Shown: in pieces, positions 24,037 through 33,767 of the stretch
Layout of the letters: each line of letters starts with the position of its first letter
Numbering within the stretch: position 1 is the stretch's first letter
Assembly: GCA_029242325.1 (NCBI GenBank)
Contig: JAQWUD010000019.1
Coordinates: forward strand, 1-64,000
Origin: Luminiphilus sp.
GTDB lineage: Bacteria; Pseudomonadota; Gammaproteobacteria; Pseudomonadales; Halieaceae
Direction: 5' to 3'
Length of the DNA: 64,000 nt
Notes under the pieces: model-generated
Database searches by the model: none
The model's input: only the letters and a program-made list of their open reading frames with translations
What the model was told of the DNA's origin: nothing
Position numbers and translations under genes: made by a program

Positions 24037-26145
24037 TTAGCGTCGGCGCCCCTTGCCCCGCTGTTCCCCCGTATGCTGTGTTCGAAAGGTTCCGCCCTCG
24101 GGTTTAACCACCCGGTGGCGTTTGGGAGGCTGTCGGGCAGGAATGAGGTGTTTTGATCCGTTACCGATCAGATCACGCCGCCCCAATTTCTTCAAGGCCT
24201 TACGTAGCAGGGGCCAATTATCGGGGTCGTGATAGCGTAAAAAGGCTTTGTGTAAGCGTCGCTGGCTCACTCTTTTGACGGCGCCGATTTTCTCGCTATT
24301 GCGTTTCACGCGTTGTAACGGGTTGAATCCGGTGTGATACATGGCCGTCGCCGTCGCCATCGGTGACGGGTAGAAAGTTTGCACTTGATCTGCCCGAAAG
24401 CGACGCTGCTTGAGCCACAGCGCGAGCGACACCATATCTTCGTCGGTCGTGCCCGGGTGGGCGGCAATGAAATAGGGAATCAGGTACTGTTTTTTACCGG
24501 CTTCTTTCGAGAAGCGCTCAAACATTTCCGCGAAGCGATCATAGCTCCCGATTCCCGGTTTCATCATTTTCGATAATGGCCCGGATTCAGTGTGTTCAGG
24601 TGCGATTTTTAAATAGCCGCCGACATGGTGGGTCACCAGTTCTCGCACATACTCGGGGCTCTCGACAGCAAGATCGTATCGTAGCCCAGAAGCGATCAGC
24701 ACTTTTTTAACGCCCTCTGTTTCTCTCGCTCTGCGGTAAAGTGCGATTAAGGGATCGTGGTCTGTATTCAGATTCTTGCAGATGCCTGGATACACGCAGC
24801 TGAGTTTTCTGCACGCGGCTTCAGTTGCCTTATCTTTGCAGGCCAGTCGCCACATGTTCGCTGTGGGACCTCCAAGATCTGAGATGACGCCGGTAAACGC
24901 GGGACTTGTGTCTCGGATCTGCTCTACCTCCCGGATGATGGAGTCCTCGGAGCGGCTCTGAATGATGCGCCCTTCATGCTCTGTAATAGAGCAAAAAGTG
25001 CAGCCGCCAAAGCAACCCCGCATGATATTGACCGAGTGTTGAATCATTTCCATCGCGGGCACCGCGGCGCCACCATAGGACGGGTGCGGCAGTCGTTGGT
25101 AGGGCAGTTCAAATACCCAGTCCAGCTCATCCGTTTCCAGCGGTATGGGTGGCGGGTTAAGCCAGACCTCACGGTCGCCGTGAGCCTGAATGAGCGGAAG
25201 TGCGTTGTAGGGGTTGGTTTCCTTGTGAAAGACCCGGGAAGCATGGGCATACAAAACGGGGTCTTCCATCACTGCCTCGGCCGAGGGTAATCGGATGGCA
25301 TGGCTTTCTTTTCGGCTGCTTGCCATGACGCGCACCGGCTCAGCAGCGTCTTTCGTGGTTTTATCTTCGCTACACTGCTCGGGTTCCATGCCCTGATAGG
25401 GGTTGGGATGGGCCTCAACGGCTCCGGGTTCGTCTATCGACGTCGAATCAACCAGAACCCGATCTGCTGGCGGTGCGGCGGTAATCAATGCGGTTCCGCG
25501 AATATCCTTGAGCGTATCGATCGCCGCGCCATTTGCCAGGCGATGCGCCACCTCCACAATCGCTCTTTCCGCATTACCGAACAGGAGGAGATCACTCCTG
25601 CTGTCGAGTAAAATAGAGCGCTTTACGCGATCGCTCCAGTAGTCATAGTGAGCGATTCGGCGCAGGCTGGCTTCAATCCCACCAATGACGATTGGCGTGT
25701 CCCTCCATGCTTCTCGCAGCCGCTGACTGTAGACTGTAACGGCATGGTCAGGGCGTTTTCCCGCTACATTGCCGGGAGTGTAAGCGTCATCATTCCGCCG
25801 TTTTCGATCCGCCGTGTAGTGATTGATCATCGAATCCATGTTGCCGGCAGTGACCCCGAAAAAAAGATTGGGTCGCCCCAACGCTTTAAAAGCATCGGTA
25901 GATCGCCAGTCTGGCTGGGCGATCATGCCTACCCGGAATCCTTGCGCTTCAAGCACTCGACCAATTACCGCCATGCCAAAGCTCGGGTGGTCGACGTAGC
26001 CGTCGCCTGAAACAATAATAATGTCGCAACTGTCCCAGCCGAGGCTCTGCATTTCGTCACGAGACATCGGTAGCCAGGGTGCTGGTCCAAGGCACTCGGC
26101 CCAGTATTTCCGATAATCAAATAGAGCGCTTGGCTTATCCTGCAT
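24037..26145 (-). CDS. YgiQ-family radical SAM protein
   Basis: This 702-residue protein belongs to the YgiQ family. The radical-SAM cysteines are in GCFGGCTFC (C-x3-C-x2-C, near residue 375), preceded by an N-terminal cobalamin-binding-like region ([20 protein letters not shown]) and followed by [20 protein letters not shown] and the C-terminal [19 protein letters not shown]. The tail after about residue 660 is rich in Arg and Lys. The function of the family is unknown. Its ATG lies inside the end of the potassium-channel gene, with an 11-bp overlap, so the two are translationally coupled. It converges on oxyR. Confidence 0.92.
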   Translation of the reverse strand: MQDKPSALFDYRKYWAECLGPAPWLPMSRDEMQSLGWDSCDIIIVSGDGYVDHPSFGMAVIGRVLEAQGFRVGMIAQPDWRSTDAFKALGRPNLFFGVTAGNMDSMINHYTADRKRRNDDAYTPGNVAGKRPDHAVTVYSQRLREAWRDTPIVIGGIEASLRRIAHYDYWSDRVKRSILLDSRSDLLLFGNAERAIVEVAHRLANGAAIDTLKDIRGTALITAAPPADRVLVDSTSIDEPGAVEAHPNPYQGMEPEQCSEDKTTKDAAEPVRVMASSRKESHAIRLPSAEAVMEDPVLYAHASRVFHKETNPYNALPLIQAHGDREVWLNPPPIPLETDELDWVFELPYQRLPHPSYGGAAVPAMEMIQHSVNIMRGCFGGCTFCSITEHEGRIIQSRSEDSIIREVEQIRDTSPAFTGVISDLGGPTANMWRLACKDKATEAACRKLSCVYPGICKNLNTDHDPLIALYRRARETEGVKKVLIASGLRYDLAVESPEYVRELVTHHVGGYLKIAPEHTESGPLSKMMKPGIGSYDRFAEMFERFSKEAGKKQYLIPYFIAAHPGTTDEDMVSLALWLKQRRFRADQVQTFYPSPMATATAMYHTGFNPLQRVKRNSEKIGAVKRVSQRRLHKAFLRYHDPDNWPLLRKALKKLGRRDLIGNGSKHLIPARQPPKRHRVVKPEGGTFRTQHTGEQRGKGRRR

Positions 26146-26992
26146 CGTGTTTCATCCGTTCCCTGATGCCCCGTGGCACGTCAAGCGCACTCCCGCAATG
26201 CTTGCAGTGCATCGCATCCAGGCTATGGCCCTGGTTTTCGCAAATGGGGCAGCTCCAGGGCAGAGTGGCTCCGGGACTCTCCCGTTCGTTAATGCGTTCC
26301 CATAGCTCCCGCGTAATGATGGCGGTGGGTACGGCGATAATGCTATAGCCTACCAGCATACCAAAGCCTGCAACGAATCGGCCCGCCGCTGTCTGGGGTA
26401 CCAGGTCACCGTAGCCGACCGTGGTGATCGTCACAACGGCCCAATAAATACTGAGCGGAATGCTGTCAAACCCATTTGCGGGCCCCTCAATGACGTAGAT
26501 CACACAGGCAAAAACAATAACGACGATCATGACGATTATGAGAAAAACAAGGATTGATCGCGCAGTATTTCTGAGTACGCCCACTATCTCGTTGAGTTCT
26601 TTGAACAGGGTCATCAGTCGCAAAATCCTGAACACACGGACCATCCTCAGGAGCCGCACTACCACCAATGGGCCGGCTTGAGGGGAGAAGAATGCGATAT
26701 AAGTCGGCAGAATGGCTAGCAAATCCACCATGCCCCAGAAGCTGAAAAAATAGGCTCGCCGGCGCTCCGTGCACCACAGCCGGGTCAGGTATTCGATCGT
26801 GAAAAGAGCGGTAAAGACGATTTCAAGTTGCCAGAGTGAGGAGCCGTAAGCGGTATTGATGTGTGGCACAGAATCAATCATCACCGTCAGTACGCTGGCA
26901 AGAATCAGGACTAACAGGGCGATATCGAAGGCACGCCCGGCCGGCGTATCCGTGCCAAAGATAATGACCTCCAGTGTTCGTCTAATGGTCAT
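26135..26992 (-). CDS. Voltage-gated potassium channel with C-terminal zinc ribbon
   Basis: This 285-residue protein has a six-helix Kv-type layout. The S4 voltage sensor has regularly spaced arginines ([15 protein letters not shown], about 113-127) and the selectivity filter TTVGYGD sits at 190-196 before the S6 helix ([20 protein letters not shown]). Unusually for the family, the cytoplasmic tail ends in a zinc ribbon, C248/C251 and C263/C266 (CPIC and CKHC). The subunit should form a tetramer in the inner membrane that conducts K+ on depolarisation; the ribbon could respond to metal or redox state. The coupling to ygiQ is by overlapping reading frames; a functional tie is unknown. Confidence 0.9.
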   Translation of the reverse strand: MTIRRTLEVIIFGTDTPAGRAFDIALLVLILASVLTVMIDSVPHINTAYGSSLWQLEIVFTALFTIEYLTRLWCTERRRAYFFSFWGMVDLLAILPTYIAFFSPQAGPLVVVRLLRMVRVFRILRLMTLFKELNEIVGVLRNTARSILVFLIIVMIVVIVFACVIYVIEGPANGFDSIPLSIYWAVVTITTVGYGDLVPQTAAGRFVAGFGMLVGYSIIAVPTAIITRELWERINERESPGATLPWSCPICENQGHSLDAMHCKHCGSALDVPRGIRERMKHDAG

Positions 26993-27085
26993 CGGATCCC
27001 CTGTGCATGAGCTGAATTTGGGCGTGATAGCCAGCGCATCGCAAGCATCTCCTCGCCGAGGGCTCGCAGATACATGACAGCCCGC

Positions 27086-27730
27086 TCATAATAGCGCCTC
27101 GAGACTTGACCAAACGCTCTCGAGGATGCGCGGTTGCGCCTGGGCGGTTGGGTGTATCCCGTCGGCTTGCATGAGGTCGGTCTTTAATGCGACCGATGCC
27201 AGTGGGAACGCTGCCAACGTGGCGTCGGTTCCCTCTATCGCTTGTGCGAAGCTGGCGCGAAAGGCATCAGTATAGATTTTTCCAAAGTTGGGCGGGATTT
27301 CCATCGGTAAGATCAGCACCTTTGCGTCATTATTCTCGGCGAGCGCAATCATTCTGGCCAAATTGTCTCGGAGCTGACCAATGGGGTAACCCCGCAGCCC
27401 GTCATTCCCGCCCAGCTCAATGATGACGATACTCGGCACATGCTGTCGCAGGAGCACTGGCATTCTCCGTAACCCGCCGCCCGAGGTCTCCCCCGATATA
27501 CTCGCGTTGACGACTTCAAGGCCCTGATGATCGCGCTGCAACCGGTTTTCTAGAAGTGCCACCCAGCCCTCCCCAAGTGACATGCCATACGCCGCACTGA
27601 TACTGTCGCCCACTATTAGAATCCCGTCGCGCTGCTTGGAAGGGTCAGCCGAGCCCGACAGTGAGAGCAGCAGCAATCCAAGCAAAGGTAATGCCCGTAA
27701 GGGTTTGTCGAGGACACGCAGTATGATCAA
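27086..27730 (-). CDS. tesA: SGNH/GDSL arylesterase, acyl-CoA thioesterase I
   Basis: This 214-residue protein has an export signal (LPLLGLLLLSLSGSA, about 14-28) and the four SGNH blocks: VGDSISAAYG with S43, NASISGETSGGG, ELGGNDGLRG and DGIHPTAQAQ. It is a periplasmic lysophospholipase/thioesterase/arylesterase of the TesA type. The only start in frame before the signal is a TTG at 27730, which places the start inside the first codons of the opposing ABC transporter gene: the two coding regions overlap by eight bases, so each promoter must lie in the other gene. The same divergent arrangement with ybbA-ybbP is known in E. coli. Confidence 0.9.
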   Translation of the reverse strand: MIILRVLDKPLRALPLLGLLLLSLSGSADPSKQRDGILIVGDSISAAYGMSLGEGWVALLENRLQRDHQGLEVVNASISGETSGGGLRRMPVLLRQHVPSIVIIELGGNDGLRGYPIGQLRDNLARMIALAENNDAKVLILPMEIPPNFGKIYTDAFRASFAQAIEGTDATLAAFPLASVALKTDLMQADGIHPTAQAQPRILESVWSSLEALL

Positions 27731-28385
27731 AGTTAGTCAACTCCTTAAAACAGTGCCAACCGCTGACGGTGATCTCGATATCCTGGGTGGGATTGAGCTG
27801 GAGATCGAGGCAGGGATGTCGGCGGCCATTGTCGGTGCATCCGGGTCGGGTAAGTCTACCTTGCTGGGGCTCCTCGCGGGCATGGATACAGCGACCGCAG
27901 GGCAGATTTGGCTCGATGGGGAATGCCTGAGTGATTTGGACGAGGACCAGCGCGCCCGTTTACGGGCTGAGAAAATTGGCTTTGTCTTTCAAAGTTTCCA
28001 GTTGTTACCTGCCCTGACCGCCAAGGAGAACGTGATGTTGCCGCTCGAATTGGCCGGGATTGCTGGACCAGGCCCCATAGCAGAGCGCTTTCTGACAGAG
28101 GTGGGCCTCGAGAGTCGGTTGGAGCATTATCCGACGACGCTGTCGGGGGGCGAGCAGCAACGTGTAGCGATTGCCCGCGCCTTCGCTCGCGAACCGCGCG
28201 TTTTATTTGCGGATGAGCCTACTGGTAATTTAGACACGCGAACGGGCGAGCGAGTGATTAATCTTCTTTTTGAGCTCAATGCGCGTACCAGCACAACACT
28301 CGTGCTGGTGACCCATGATGAGCGGTTAGCCCAGCGGTGTGATCGCCGTTTCGCGATGACTGCTGGTGCGTTGTGTGCCCTATAA
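27723..28385 (+). CDS. ybbA: ABC transporter ATP-binding protein YbbA
   Basis: This 220-residue LolD-like ATPase has a Walker A GASGSGKST at 38-46, FVFQSFQLLPALTAKENV around the Q-loop, the signature LSGGEQQRVAIARA, Walker B VLFADEPTG and the H-loop LVTHD. ATPases of this kind work with FtsX-like permeases in lipid or lipoprotein extraction and cell-envelope stress rather than in uptake. The start ATG at 27723 lies inside the opposing tesA start region. The permease gene follows after 29 bp. The symbol follows the tesA-linked orthologue. Confidence 0.88.
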   Translation: MIKVSQLLKTVPTADGDLDILGGIELEIEAGMSAAIVGASGSGKSTLLGLLAGMDTATAGQIWLDGECLSDLDEDQRARLRAEKIGFVFQSFQLLPALTAKENVMLPLELAGIAGPGPIAERFLTEVGLESRLEHYPTTLSGGEQQRVAIARAFAREPRVLFADEPTGNLDTRTGERVINLLFELNARTSTTLVLVTHDERLAQRCDRRFAMTAGALCAL

Positions 28386-28414
28386 ATGGTCCGGTCCAGT
28401 AAAGGCGTGATGCG

Positions 28415-30904
28415 GTGAGCTCTTCACTGTCACTGACCGGAAAGCTGCTGGTGCGAGAGTGGCGCAGCGGTGAGCTGGGTATTTTACTGCTGGCACTGGT
28501 CCTGGCTGTGTCTGTTGTGGTGGGTGTGAGCAGCTTCGTGAGCAGGTTGCAGGCTGCCTTGCTATCCGAAAGTGCGCGGTTTCTTGCTGCAGATATGGTG
28601 CTGGTCAGTCGCACTCCAATGCCGGAGGTGTGGTCGGCGAAAGCGGAGGAGATGGGACTGCGGATCACGCTGGGTATGGGGTTTCCGTCCATGGCTGTTG
28701 CCGACGCTGATCACATGGCGCTGGTATCAATCAAGGCCGTGTCCGACGGATACCCGTTGAGAGGCGAGTTACAGTGGTCCTCTGAGCCCTATGGCACAAT
28801 CCTGCCCGGGGGGGTAATACCTCGCGCTGGAGAGGCGTGGCTGGCGCCTCGGTTGTTTGCGCTCCTCGGCATTGAGCTGGGTGATCCGGTTTTCGTGGGG
28901 GAGGCCGAGCTCACTGTGTCTGGCGCGATCAGAGCCGAGCCTGACGCTACCACAGCGGTCTTTGGATTTGGCCCGCGTTTGCTGATGAATACGGATGATA
29001 TTCCGCTCACGGGTGTCATTCAGCCGGGTAGTCGTATCGAATACCGATTGCTCTTAGGTGGATCTGCCGAAGCCATTGAAGCGTTCTCTGAGTGGGTCAC
29101 TCCCGAGTTGGGTCAGGGGCAGCGCCTGGATTCCGTGGCGGGCTCCCAACCGCGGATCGGCGATACTCTGGACCGAGCTAAAGGGTTCTTGCTCCTAGCG
29201 GGCAGTCTGGCCGTGGTGCTGGCGGCCGCCGCCATAACGCTGGCGAGCCGACGCTTCGGTGAGCGGCATACGCAGTATGTCGCCATTCTCAAGAGCCTCG
29301 GTGCGGAGTCTGGATATATCGCGGGGCTGTATGGGAGCAGTCTGGTTTATATGGGTCTGTTTGGCGCCGCAGTAGGCTGTTGTCTCGGGTGGGTGTTGCA
29401 AGAGGCTTTCATTCAGGTATTGGGTGACCTACTGCCCGTTCAGCCGGGTGCAGCAGGCTGGCAGCCTGCTTTTATCGGCGTGGTCACGGCAATGGTTTGT
29501 CTGGTTTTCTTTGCTTGGCCTCCTCTTCGTCGGTTGGGGGCCGCCTCACCCTTGCGAGTGCTGCGTGCCGACATCGGGGTTGCCGAGGCTCAGCGTCCGC
29601 TGGATTTCGTCCTCGGAGGTCTCGCCATTATCGGGCTCATGTGGTGGTACAGCGGCAGCGCCCTGATCACCGCAGCCGTGGCGGTGGGTTTAATGATCGT
29701 GATTGCACTCGGATTTTCTGTCGCGCGTTTGCTGCTCTCGGGAAGCAAAACGGTGGGGGGGTTCGCAGGCAGTGTGTGGCGCGTGGCGCTGGCGGGGCTG
29801 CAAAGGAGAGGGCGGGCCAGTGCGCTGCAAATGGTGATCTTTGCGATGGCGATCATGCTCATGCTGTTGCTATCAGTGGTGCGCTCGTCGCTGATCAGCC
29901 AGTGGCAGGCGCAACTCCCGCCGGATGCGCCCAACCACTTTCTGTTAAATCTTGCTCCGGAGGAGAGGCAATCGCTGCAAGACTTTTTCGCCCTGAACCA
30001 CATCCCTTCTGAGGTCATGTATCCGATGACACGGGGTAGGGTGTTCAGCGTCAACGACGAGCCCCTGCCTCAATGGGAGCAGGTGGAAGCGGAAGATGCG
30101 CCGCGCCAGCGCGAGGCGAATTTCACCTGGTCCGATGAGTTGCCGCCAGGCAACGCACTTTTAGATGGGCGATGGTGGTCGGCCGACGATGAATCGTCCT
30201 GGGTGTCGGTTGAGGAAGATTTTGCGAAAGCTATCGGGGCGAGTGTGGGCGATCGGTTGGCACTGCGAATCGGTGCCGATAGCTTCGAGGTGGTCGTGGG
30301 CAGTATCCGTCAAGTTGATTGGCAATCCATGCGACCCAATTTTTTCATGGTTTTCCCCCGTCACGTACTTGAGAGATATCCCGGCATGTACATGACCAGC
30401 TTTCGTCTGCCTCAGGGCCAGAAGCCGCTGCTGAACGAGCTTGTTAAGGTGTTACCCACTGTCACCATCATCGAGTTGGATATCGTTATTCGAGAGATGC
30501 GATCGGTGGTTGATCAGGTGGCGAGAGCCCTCGAACTGGTGTTGCTCGTTATCCTGTTGGCGGGAGGCCTGGTGCTTATTTCAGGCGTTCGATCCAGCCT
30601 CGACACGCGGCTTCGTGAGAGTGCGCTGATGCGGGCTCTGGGCGCGCGTCGGGGGCTGGTATTGGGGGCTCTATGGGTGGAGTTTCTGGTCCTCGGTGGG
30701 TTAGCGGGTGCGCTGGCCAGCGTGGGTGCCGAGGTTGCCGCATGGGCCTTGCAAACTCAGGTATTCGAGATGAGCTGGACGCCCACCCCCGTCATGTGGT
30801 GGTTAGGTCCGGTCGCGGGGGCGATGATTGTGGGAGCCTTAGGGGTGTGGTCCAGTCGGCGGGTAGTCAGTGTCCCGCCTGTTGTGCTGCTCCGAGAGGT
30901 ATAA
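28415..30904 (+). CDS. ybbP: FtsX-like ABC permease YbbP
   Basis: This 829-residue membrane protein has two FtsX-like cores. An N-terminal helix (GELGILLLALVLAVSVVVGV) precedes a periplasmic domain of about 200 residues, a first group of helices (about 250-460), a second periplasmic domain (about 500-690), and last a helix group beginning LELVLLVILLAGGLVLISGV with the family motif TRLRESALMRALGARRG. The start is a GTG with AAGG upstream. It pairs with the ATPase encoded just before. Orthologues are thought to move lipids or hydrophobic molecules across the envelope; TesA next door suggests acyl products, but this is inference. Confidence 0.88.
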   Translation: MSSSLSLTGKLLVREWRSGELGILLLALVLAVSVVVGVSSFVSRLQAALLSESARFLAADMVLVSRTPMPEVWSAKAEEMGLRITLGMGFPSMAVADADHMALVSIKAVSDGYPLRGELQWSSEPYGTILPGGVIPRAGEAWLAPRLFALLGIELGDPVFVGEAELTVSGAIRAEPDATTAVFGFGPRLLMNTDDIPLTGVIQPGSRIEYRLLLGGSAEAIEAFSEWVTPELGQGQRLDSVAGSQPRIGDTLDRAKGFLLLAGSLAVVLAAAAITLASRRFGERHTQYVAILKSLGAESGYIAGLYGSSLVYMGLFGAAVGCCLGWVLQEAFIQVLGDLLPVQPGAAGWQPAFIGVVTAMVCLVFFAWPPLRRLGAASPLRVLRADIGVAEAQRPLDFVLGGLAIIGLMWWYSGSALITAAVAVGLMIVIALGFSVARLLLSGSKTVGGFAGSVWRVALAGLQRRGRASALQMVIFAMAIMLMLLLSVVRSSLISQWQAQLPPDAPNHFLLNLAPEERQSLQDFFALNHIPSEVMYPMTRGRVFSVNDEPLPQWEQVEAEDAPRQREANFTWSDELPPGNALLDGRWWSADDESSWVSVEEDFAKAIGASVGDRLALRIGADSFEVVVGSIRQVDWQSMRPNFFMVFPRHVLERYPGMYMTSFRLPQGQKPLLNELVKVLPTVTIIELDIVIREMRSVVDQVARALELVLLVILLAGGLVLISGVRSSLDTRLRESALMRALGARRGLVLGALWVEFLVLGGLAGALASVGAEVAAWALQTQVFEMSWTPTPVMWWLGPVAGAMIVGALGVWSSRRVVSVPPVVLLREV

Positions 30905-30916
30905 GCAAACAGACTC

Positions 30917-30944
30917 CGGGGGCGTCGAGGCCCCCGCCTTTCTC
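30917..30944 (+). terminator. Intrinsic terminator between ybbP and mdh (convergent)
   Basis: A seven-base-pair GC stem (CGGGGGC and GCCCCCG, six-base loop) is followed on the plus strand by CCTTTCTC. It ends the ybbAP transcript 12 bp after the stop. On the minus strand the same stem lies beyond the mdh stop but is followed by a less T-rich stretch, so its effect there is weaker. Confidence 0.7.
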
Positions 30945-30951
30945 ATGCCAG

Positions 30952-31932
30952 TCAGCCCAGCAAGTGAGCGACAGCATCTCGTTCTTCTGCCAGCTCTTGA
31001 GCCGTGGCGTCCATTTTTTCACGACTAAACTCAGAAATGTCCACGCCCTGAACAATCGCCCAATCGCCGTTTTCACAACGGCAGGGGAAGGAATAAATCA
31101 GTCCCTGCTCGATGTCATACGACCCGTCGGAGATGACTCCCATTGAGACCCAGTCGTCGGTTGGCGTGCCGAGTGCCCAGCTGCGCATGTGGTCTATGGC
31201 GGCGTTGGCGGCAGAGGCAGCCGAGGAGGCGCCCCTCGCCTCAATAATGGCTGCACCTCGCTGCTGAACTGTGGGAATGAAATCTGCGCTGTACCAGTTC
31301 ATGTCTAGGTTCGACATTGCCGACCCCCCTTTTACCAGGGCGTGATGCAGATCGGGGTATTGCGTAGCAGAGTGGTTGCCCCAAATGGTCATTTGTCGGA
31401 TGTCATTTACCGTGGTGCCGGTCTTTTGGGCCAACTGGGTCTTGGCGCGGTTGTGGTCCAGGCGGGTCATCGCGGTAAACTGCCTTGGGTCAATATCGGG
31501 TGCATTGCGCTGGGTGATGAGCGCGTTCGTGTTTGCGGGGTTACCGACGACCAATACTTTGATGGTTCGGCTGGCTACTTCGTTGATCGCCTTGCCCTGA
31601 ACGCCAAAAATCGCCGCGTTGGCCTCTAGTAAGTCTTTCCGCTCCATACCGGGGCCTCGCGGGCGGGCTCCCACGAGCATGGCGTAATCACTGTCCTTAA
31701 AAGCGACCTCAGGATCGTCTGTGCAGATGACGTTACTCAGCAGGGGAAATGCGCAGTCATCCAGTTCCATCTTGACGCCCCCGAGCGCATCCATTGCCGG
31801 GGTAATATCAAGTAGCTGCAGAATGACCGGTTGGTCATCACCGAGCATGGAACCCGATGCGATGCGAAATAGTAGGGCGTAACCAATCTGTCCGGCTGCG
31901 CCAGTGACAGTAACGCGAACGGGTGCTTTCAT
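30952..31932 (-). CDS. mdh: Malate dehydrogenase
   Basis: This 326-residue NAD-dependent enzyme oxidises malate to oxaloacetate in the TCA cycle. It has the glycine-rich [19 protein letters not shown], the substrate-arginine loop [38 protein letters not shown] and the catalytic histidine in [12 protein letters not shown]. The wording is that of the cytosolic-type malate dehydrogenases found in many proteobacteria. The ATG at 31932 has GAGGAG eight bases upstream; the longer upstream frame was discarded. It stands alone, divergent from ttcA across 363 bp and convergent with ybbP. Confidence 0.95.
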   Translation of the reverse strand: MKAPVRVTVTGAAGQIGYALLFRIASGSMLGDDQPVILQLLDITPAMDALGGVKMELDDCAFPLLSNVICTDDPEVAFKDSDYAMLVGARPRGPGMERKDLLEANAAIFGVQGKAINEVASRTIKVLVVGNPANTNALITQRNAPDIDPRQFTAMTRLDHNRAKTQLAQKTGTTVNDIRQMTIWGNHSATQYPDLHHALVKGGSAMSNLDMNWYSADFIPTVQQRGAAIIEARGASSAASAANAAIDHMRSWALGTPTDDWVSMGVISDGSYDIEQGLIYSFPCRCENGDWAIVQGVDISEFSREKMDATAQELAEERDAVAHLLG

Positions 31933-32295
31933 GTAAAGACTCCTCAGTGATGGGAAGAGAGTAAGCGGCTTCGAAGCGGGTCGGATTGTCCAGTCAGATG
32001 GCAGAAAACACAAGTCCGTTCACCCTCAGGTTATAGTGGCAGCGTCCATCCCCGCCTCTGATGCCTCTCGGGGGGCTTGTTTCCGCGTGCCTACGCAGCG
32101 CCCGCAAGCTACCCCCGTATCAGACCATCTCGATAGGGCGCTGGCTCAGTTGGCGGTGGGTAATGTGTTTCAATCGAGGGGGTGGTCACTGCCCCCGAGC
32201 GGGCTTTTGCGCAAAAGGCTTACGTTTTCTATCATCCGCTTCTCAGCGGCTTCAATCGGCAGCCAGTTAACCTTCGCGGCAGTCAGGACACAGAC
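31933..32295. other. 363-bp divergent gap between mdh and ttcA
   Basis: No convincing gene, tRNA or riboswitch is seen here; the reading frames across it lack family similarity. It holds a candidate mdh promoter at the left. In its right half it has a GC-rich inverted repeat (GGGGG, nine bases, CCCCC, about 32178-32196) followed closely by the perfect 14-bp palindrome CTTTTGCGCAAAAG (32204-32217). The ttcA frame is open back to 32182, so part of the gap could encode an N-terminal extension if a GTG there were used. Confidence 0.5.
31985..32013 (-). promoter_or_regulatory. Possible sigma-70 promoter of mdh
   Basis: On the minus strand TTGTGT (32013-32008) and GACAAT (31990-31985) are separated by 17 bp, about 50 bp upstream of the mdh ATG. 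Each hexamer matches consensus at four positions, so this is only a candidate. Confidence 0.35.
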
Positions 32296-33174
32296 ATGGC
32301 AGAGCACTTTCACAGGGCGGTCCCCGCGGCGGCTGACACGGACAGCCGACGGGATCGGCTCGAGTTTAATAAGTTACGTAAACGCCTGCGCCGGCAGGTG
32401 GGAAAAGCCATTGCCGATTTCAATCTTATTGAAGATGGTGACCGGGTGATGGTCTGTATTTCCGGGGGTAAAGACTCTCACGCCATGCTTGAGCTTTTGA
32501 TAGCGCTGCGCGACAGCGCGCCGGTGGATTTTGAGATTATCGCTGTAACCCTCGACCAAAAACAGCCGGGATACCCAGAGGAGGTCCTTCCGACTTACTT
32601 GGAGAGCCTTAACATTCCTTTCTACATAGTGGAGCGAGACACTTACAGTGTCGTCCGGTCAGTCATTCCCGAGGGCAAAACCACGTGCGGACTCTGCTCC
32701 CGGCTGCGTCGAGGAACGCTCTACGGGTTCGCCGAACAGATTGGGGCGACCAAAATGGCTTTGGGTCATCACAGGGATGACATCGTAGAGACCTTATTTT
32801 TGAATCTTTTTTTCGGTGGCAAACTGAAGGCGATGCCCGCCAAGCTGAAAAGTGACGATGGCCGCCATATCGTCATCCGTCCGCTGGCTTATTGCCGAGA
32901 GTCAGACCTTGAGGATTATGCTCAGGCCATGCAGTTTCCCATTATCCCCTGCAATCTCTGCGGCACTCAGGAGAACCTGCAACGTCAGGAAATCAAACGA
33001 ATGCTCAGATCATGGGAGCGGCAATATCCGGGGCGCACGGAGACGATTTTTCGGGCCTTAGGTAACGTGGCGCCTTCGCACCTGCTCGATCGGGATCTTT
33101 TTGACTTCGGCGAGTTGCACGTCGAAGTCGACACCAGTCTCGGTCTGCCCGATATCCGCGTTGTGAATCTCTGA
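32296..33174 (+). CDS. ttcA: tRNA 2-thiocytidine(32) synthetase
   Basis: This 292-residue protein has the PP-loop SGGKDS near residue 56 and the two CxxC pairs of TtcA ([12 protein letters not shown] and [15 protein letters not shown]), which bind its Fe-S cluster. [20 protein letters not shown] is a further signature. It thiolates cytidine 32 in certain tRNAs, using ATP and a sulfur donor. I chose the ATG at 32296, which gives the normal family length. The stop shares one base with the ccmA start (TGATG), so the cytochrome c maturation operon is translationally coupled to this tRNA modification gene, a connection not explained by function. Confidence 0.94.
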   Translation: MAEHFHRAVPAAADTDSRRDRLEFNKLRKRLRRQVGKAIADFNLIEDGDRVMVCISGGKDSHAMLELLIALRDSAPVDFEIIAVTLDQKQPGYPEEVLPTYLESLNIPFYIVERDTYSVVRSVIPEGKTTCGLCSRLRRGTLYGFAEQIGATKMALGHHRDDIVETLFLNLFFGGKLKAMPAKLKSDDGRHIVIRPLAYCRESDLEDYAQAMQFPIIPCNLCGTQENLQRQEIKRMLRSWERQYPGRTETIFRALGNVAPSHLLDRDLFDFGELHVEVDTSLGLPDIRVVNL

Positions 33175-33767
33175 TGCCGCTGCTCACGGCACACGATGTT
33201 GGTATTGAGAGAGGCGATCGTCGGCTCTTGACGGGAGTTTCCCTCTCCATCAACAGCGGAGAATTGTGGCAGCTCGTGGGTGCAAACGGTGTGGGCAAGA
33301 CCAGTCTTCTCAGGGCGCTGAGTGGTTTGGCGCGATTGGGGGTGTCGGGAGAGGTACAGCGGCACGGGTCACTGCTGTATCTCGGGCACGCGTCAGCGCT
33401 TAAGCTGAGTCTCACTGCCTCTGAGAATCTGCGTTATCACCCGGCGTGCGATGTTGAGGCTTGCGCCGAACAGATTGCAGCTGCGCTGGCCGAGGTGAGT
33501 CTGTCGGGTTTGGAGGACCGTCCCGTCGGGACCTTGTCGGCCGGGCAAAAGCGTCGCGTTGCATTAGCCCGACTCATGTTGAGTCCGGCATCTCTGTGGT
33601 TGCTCGACGAGCCGTTTACTGCGCTCGACGCTGCAGGCTGTGAGTGGCTGGAGCGCCGCATGCGCGAGCACATTGCGGCGAACGGGGCCGCGGTATTTAC
33701 CAGTCACCAGCCTAGTCGGTTTGGTGCATTACAGAGGGATCTGGACCTCAAACATCATGTCGCATGA
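33174..33767 (+). CDS. ccmA: Cytochrome c maturation ATPase CcmA
   Basis: This 197-residue ABC ATPase has a Walker A GANGVGKTS around 36-44, the signature LSAGQKRRVALARL and Walker B LWLLDEPF. These, with its short length and position before ccmB, identify CcmA. With CcmB, CcmC and CcmD it forms the membrane complex that uses ATP to release haem-loaded CcmE in the periplasm. Its first base is the last base of the ttcA stop, and its last 11 bases contain the start of ccmB. Confidence 0.93.
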   Translation: MPLLTAHDVGIERGDRRLLTGVSLSINSGELWQLVGANGVGKTSLLRALSGLARLGVSGEVQRHGSLLYLGHASALKLSLTASENLRYHPACDVEACAEQIAAALAEVSLSGLEDRPVGTLSAGQKRRVALARLMLSPASLWLLDEPFTALDAAGCEWLERRMREHIAANGAAVFTSHQPSRFGALQRDLDLKHHVA

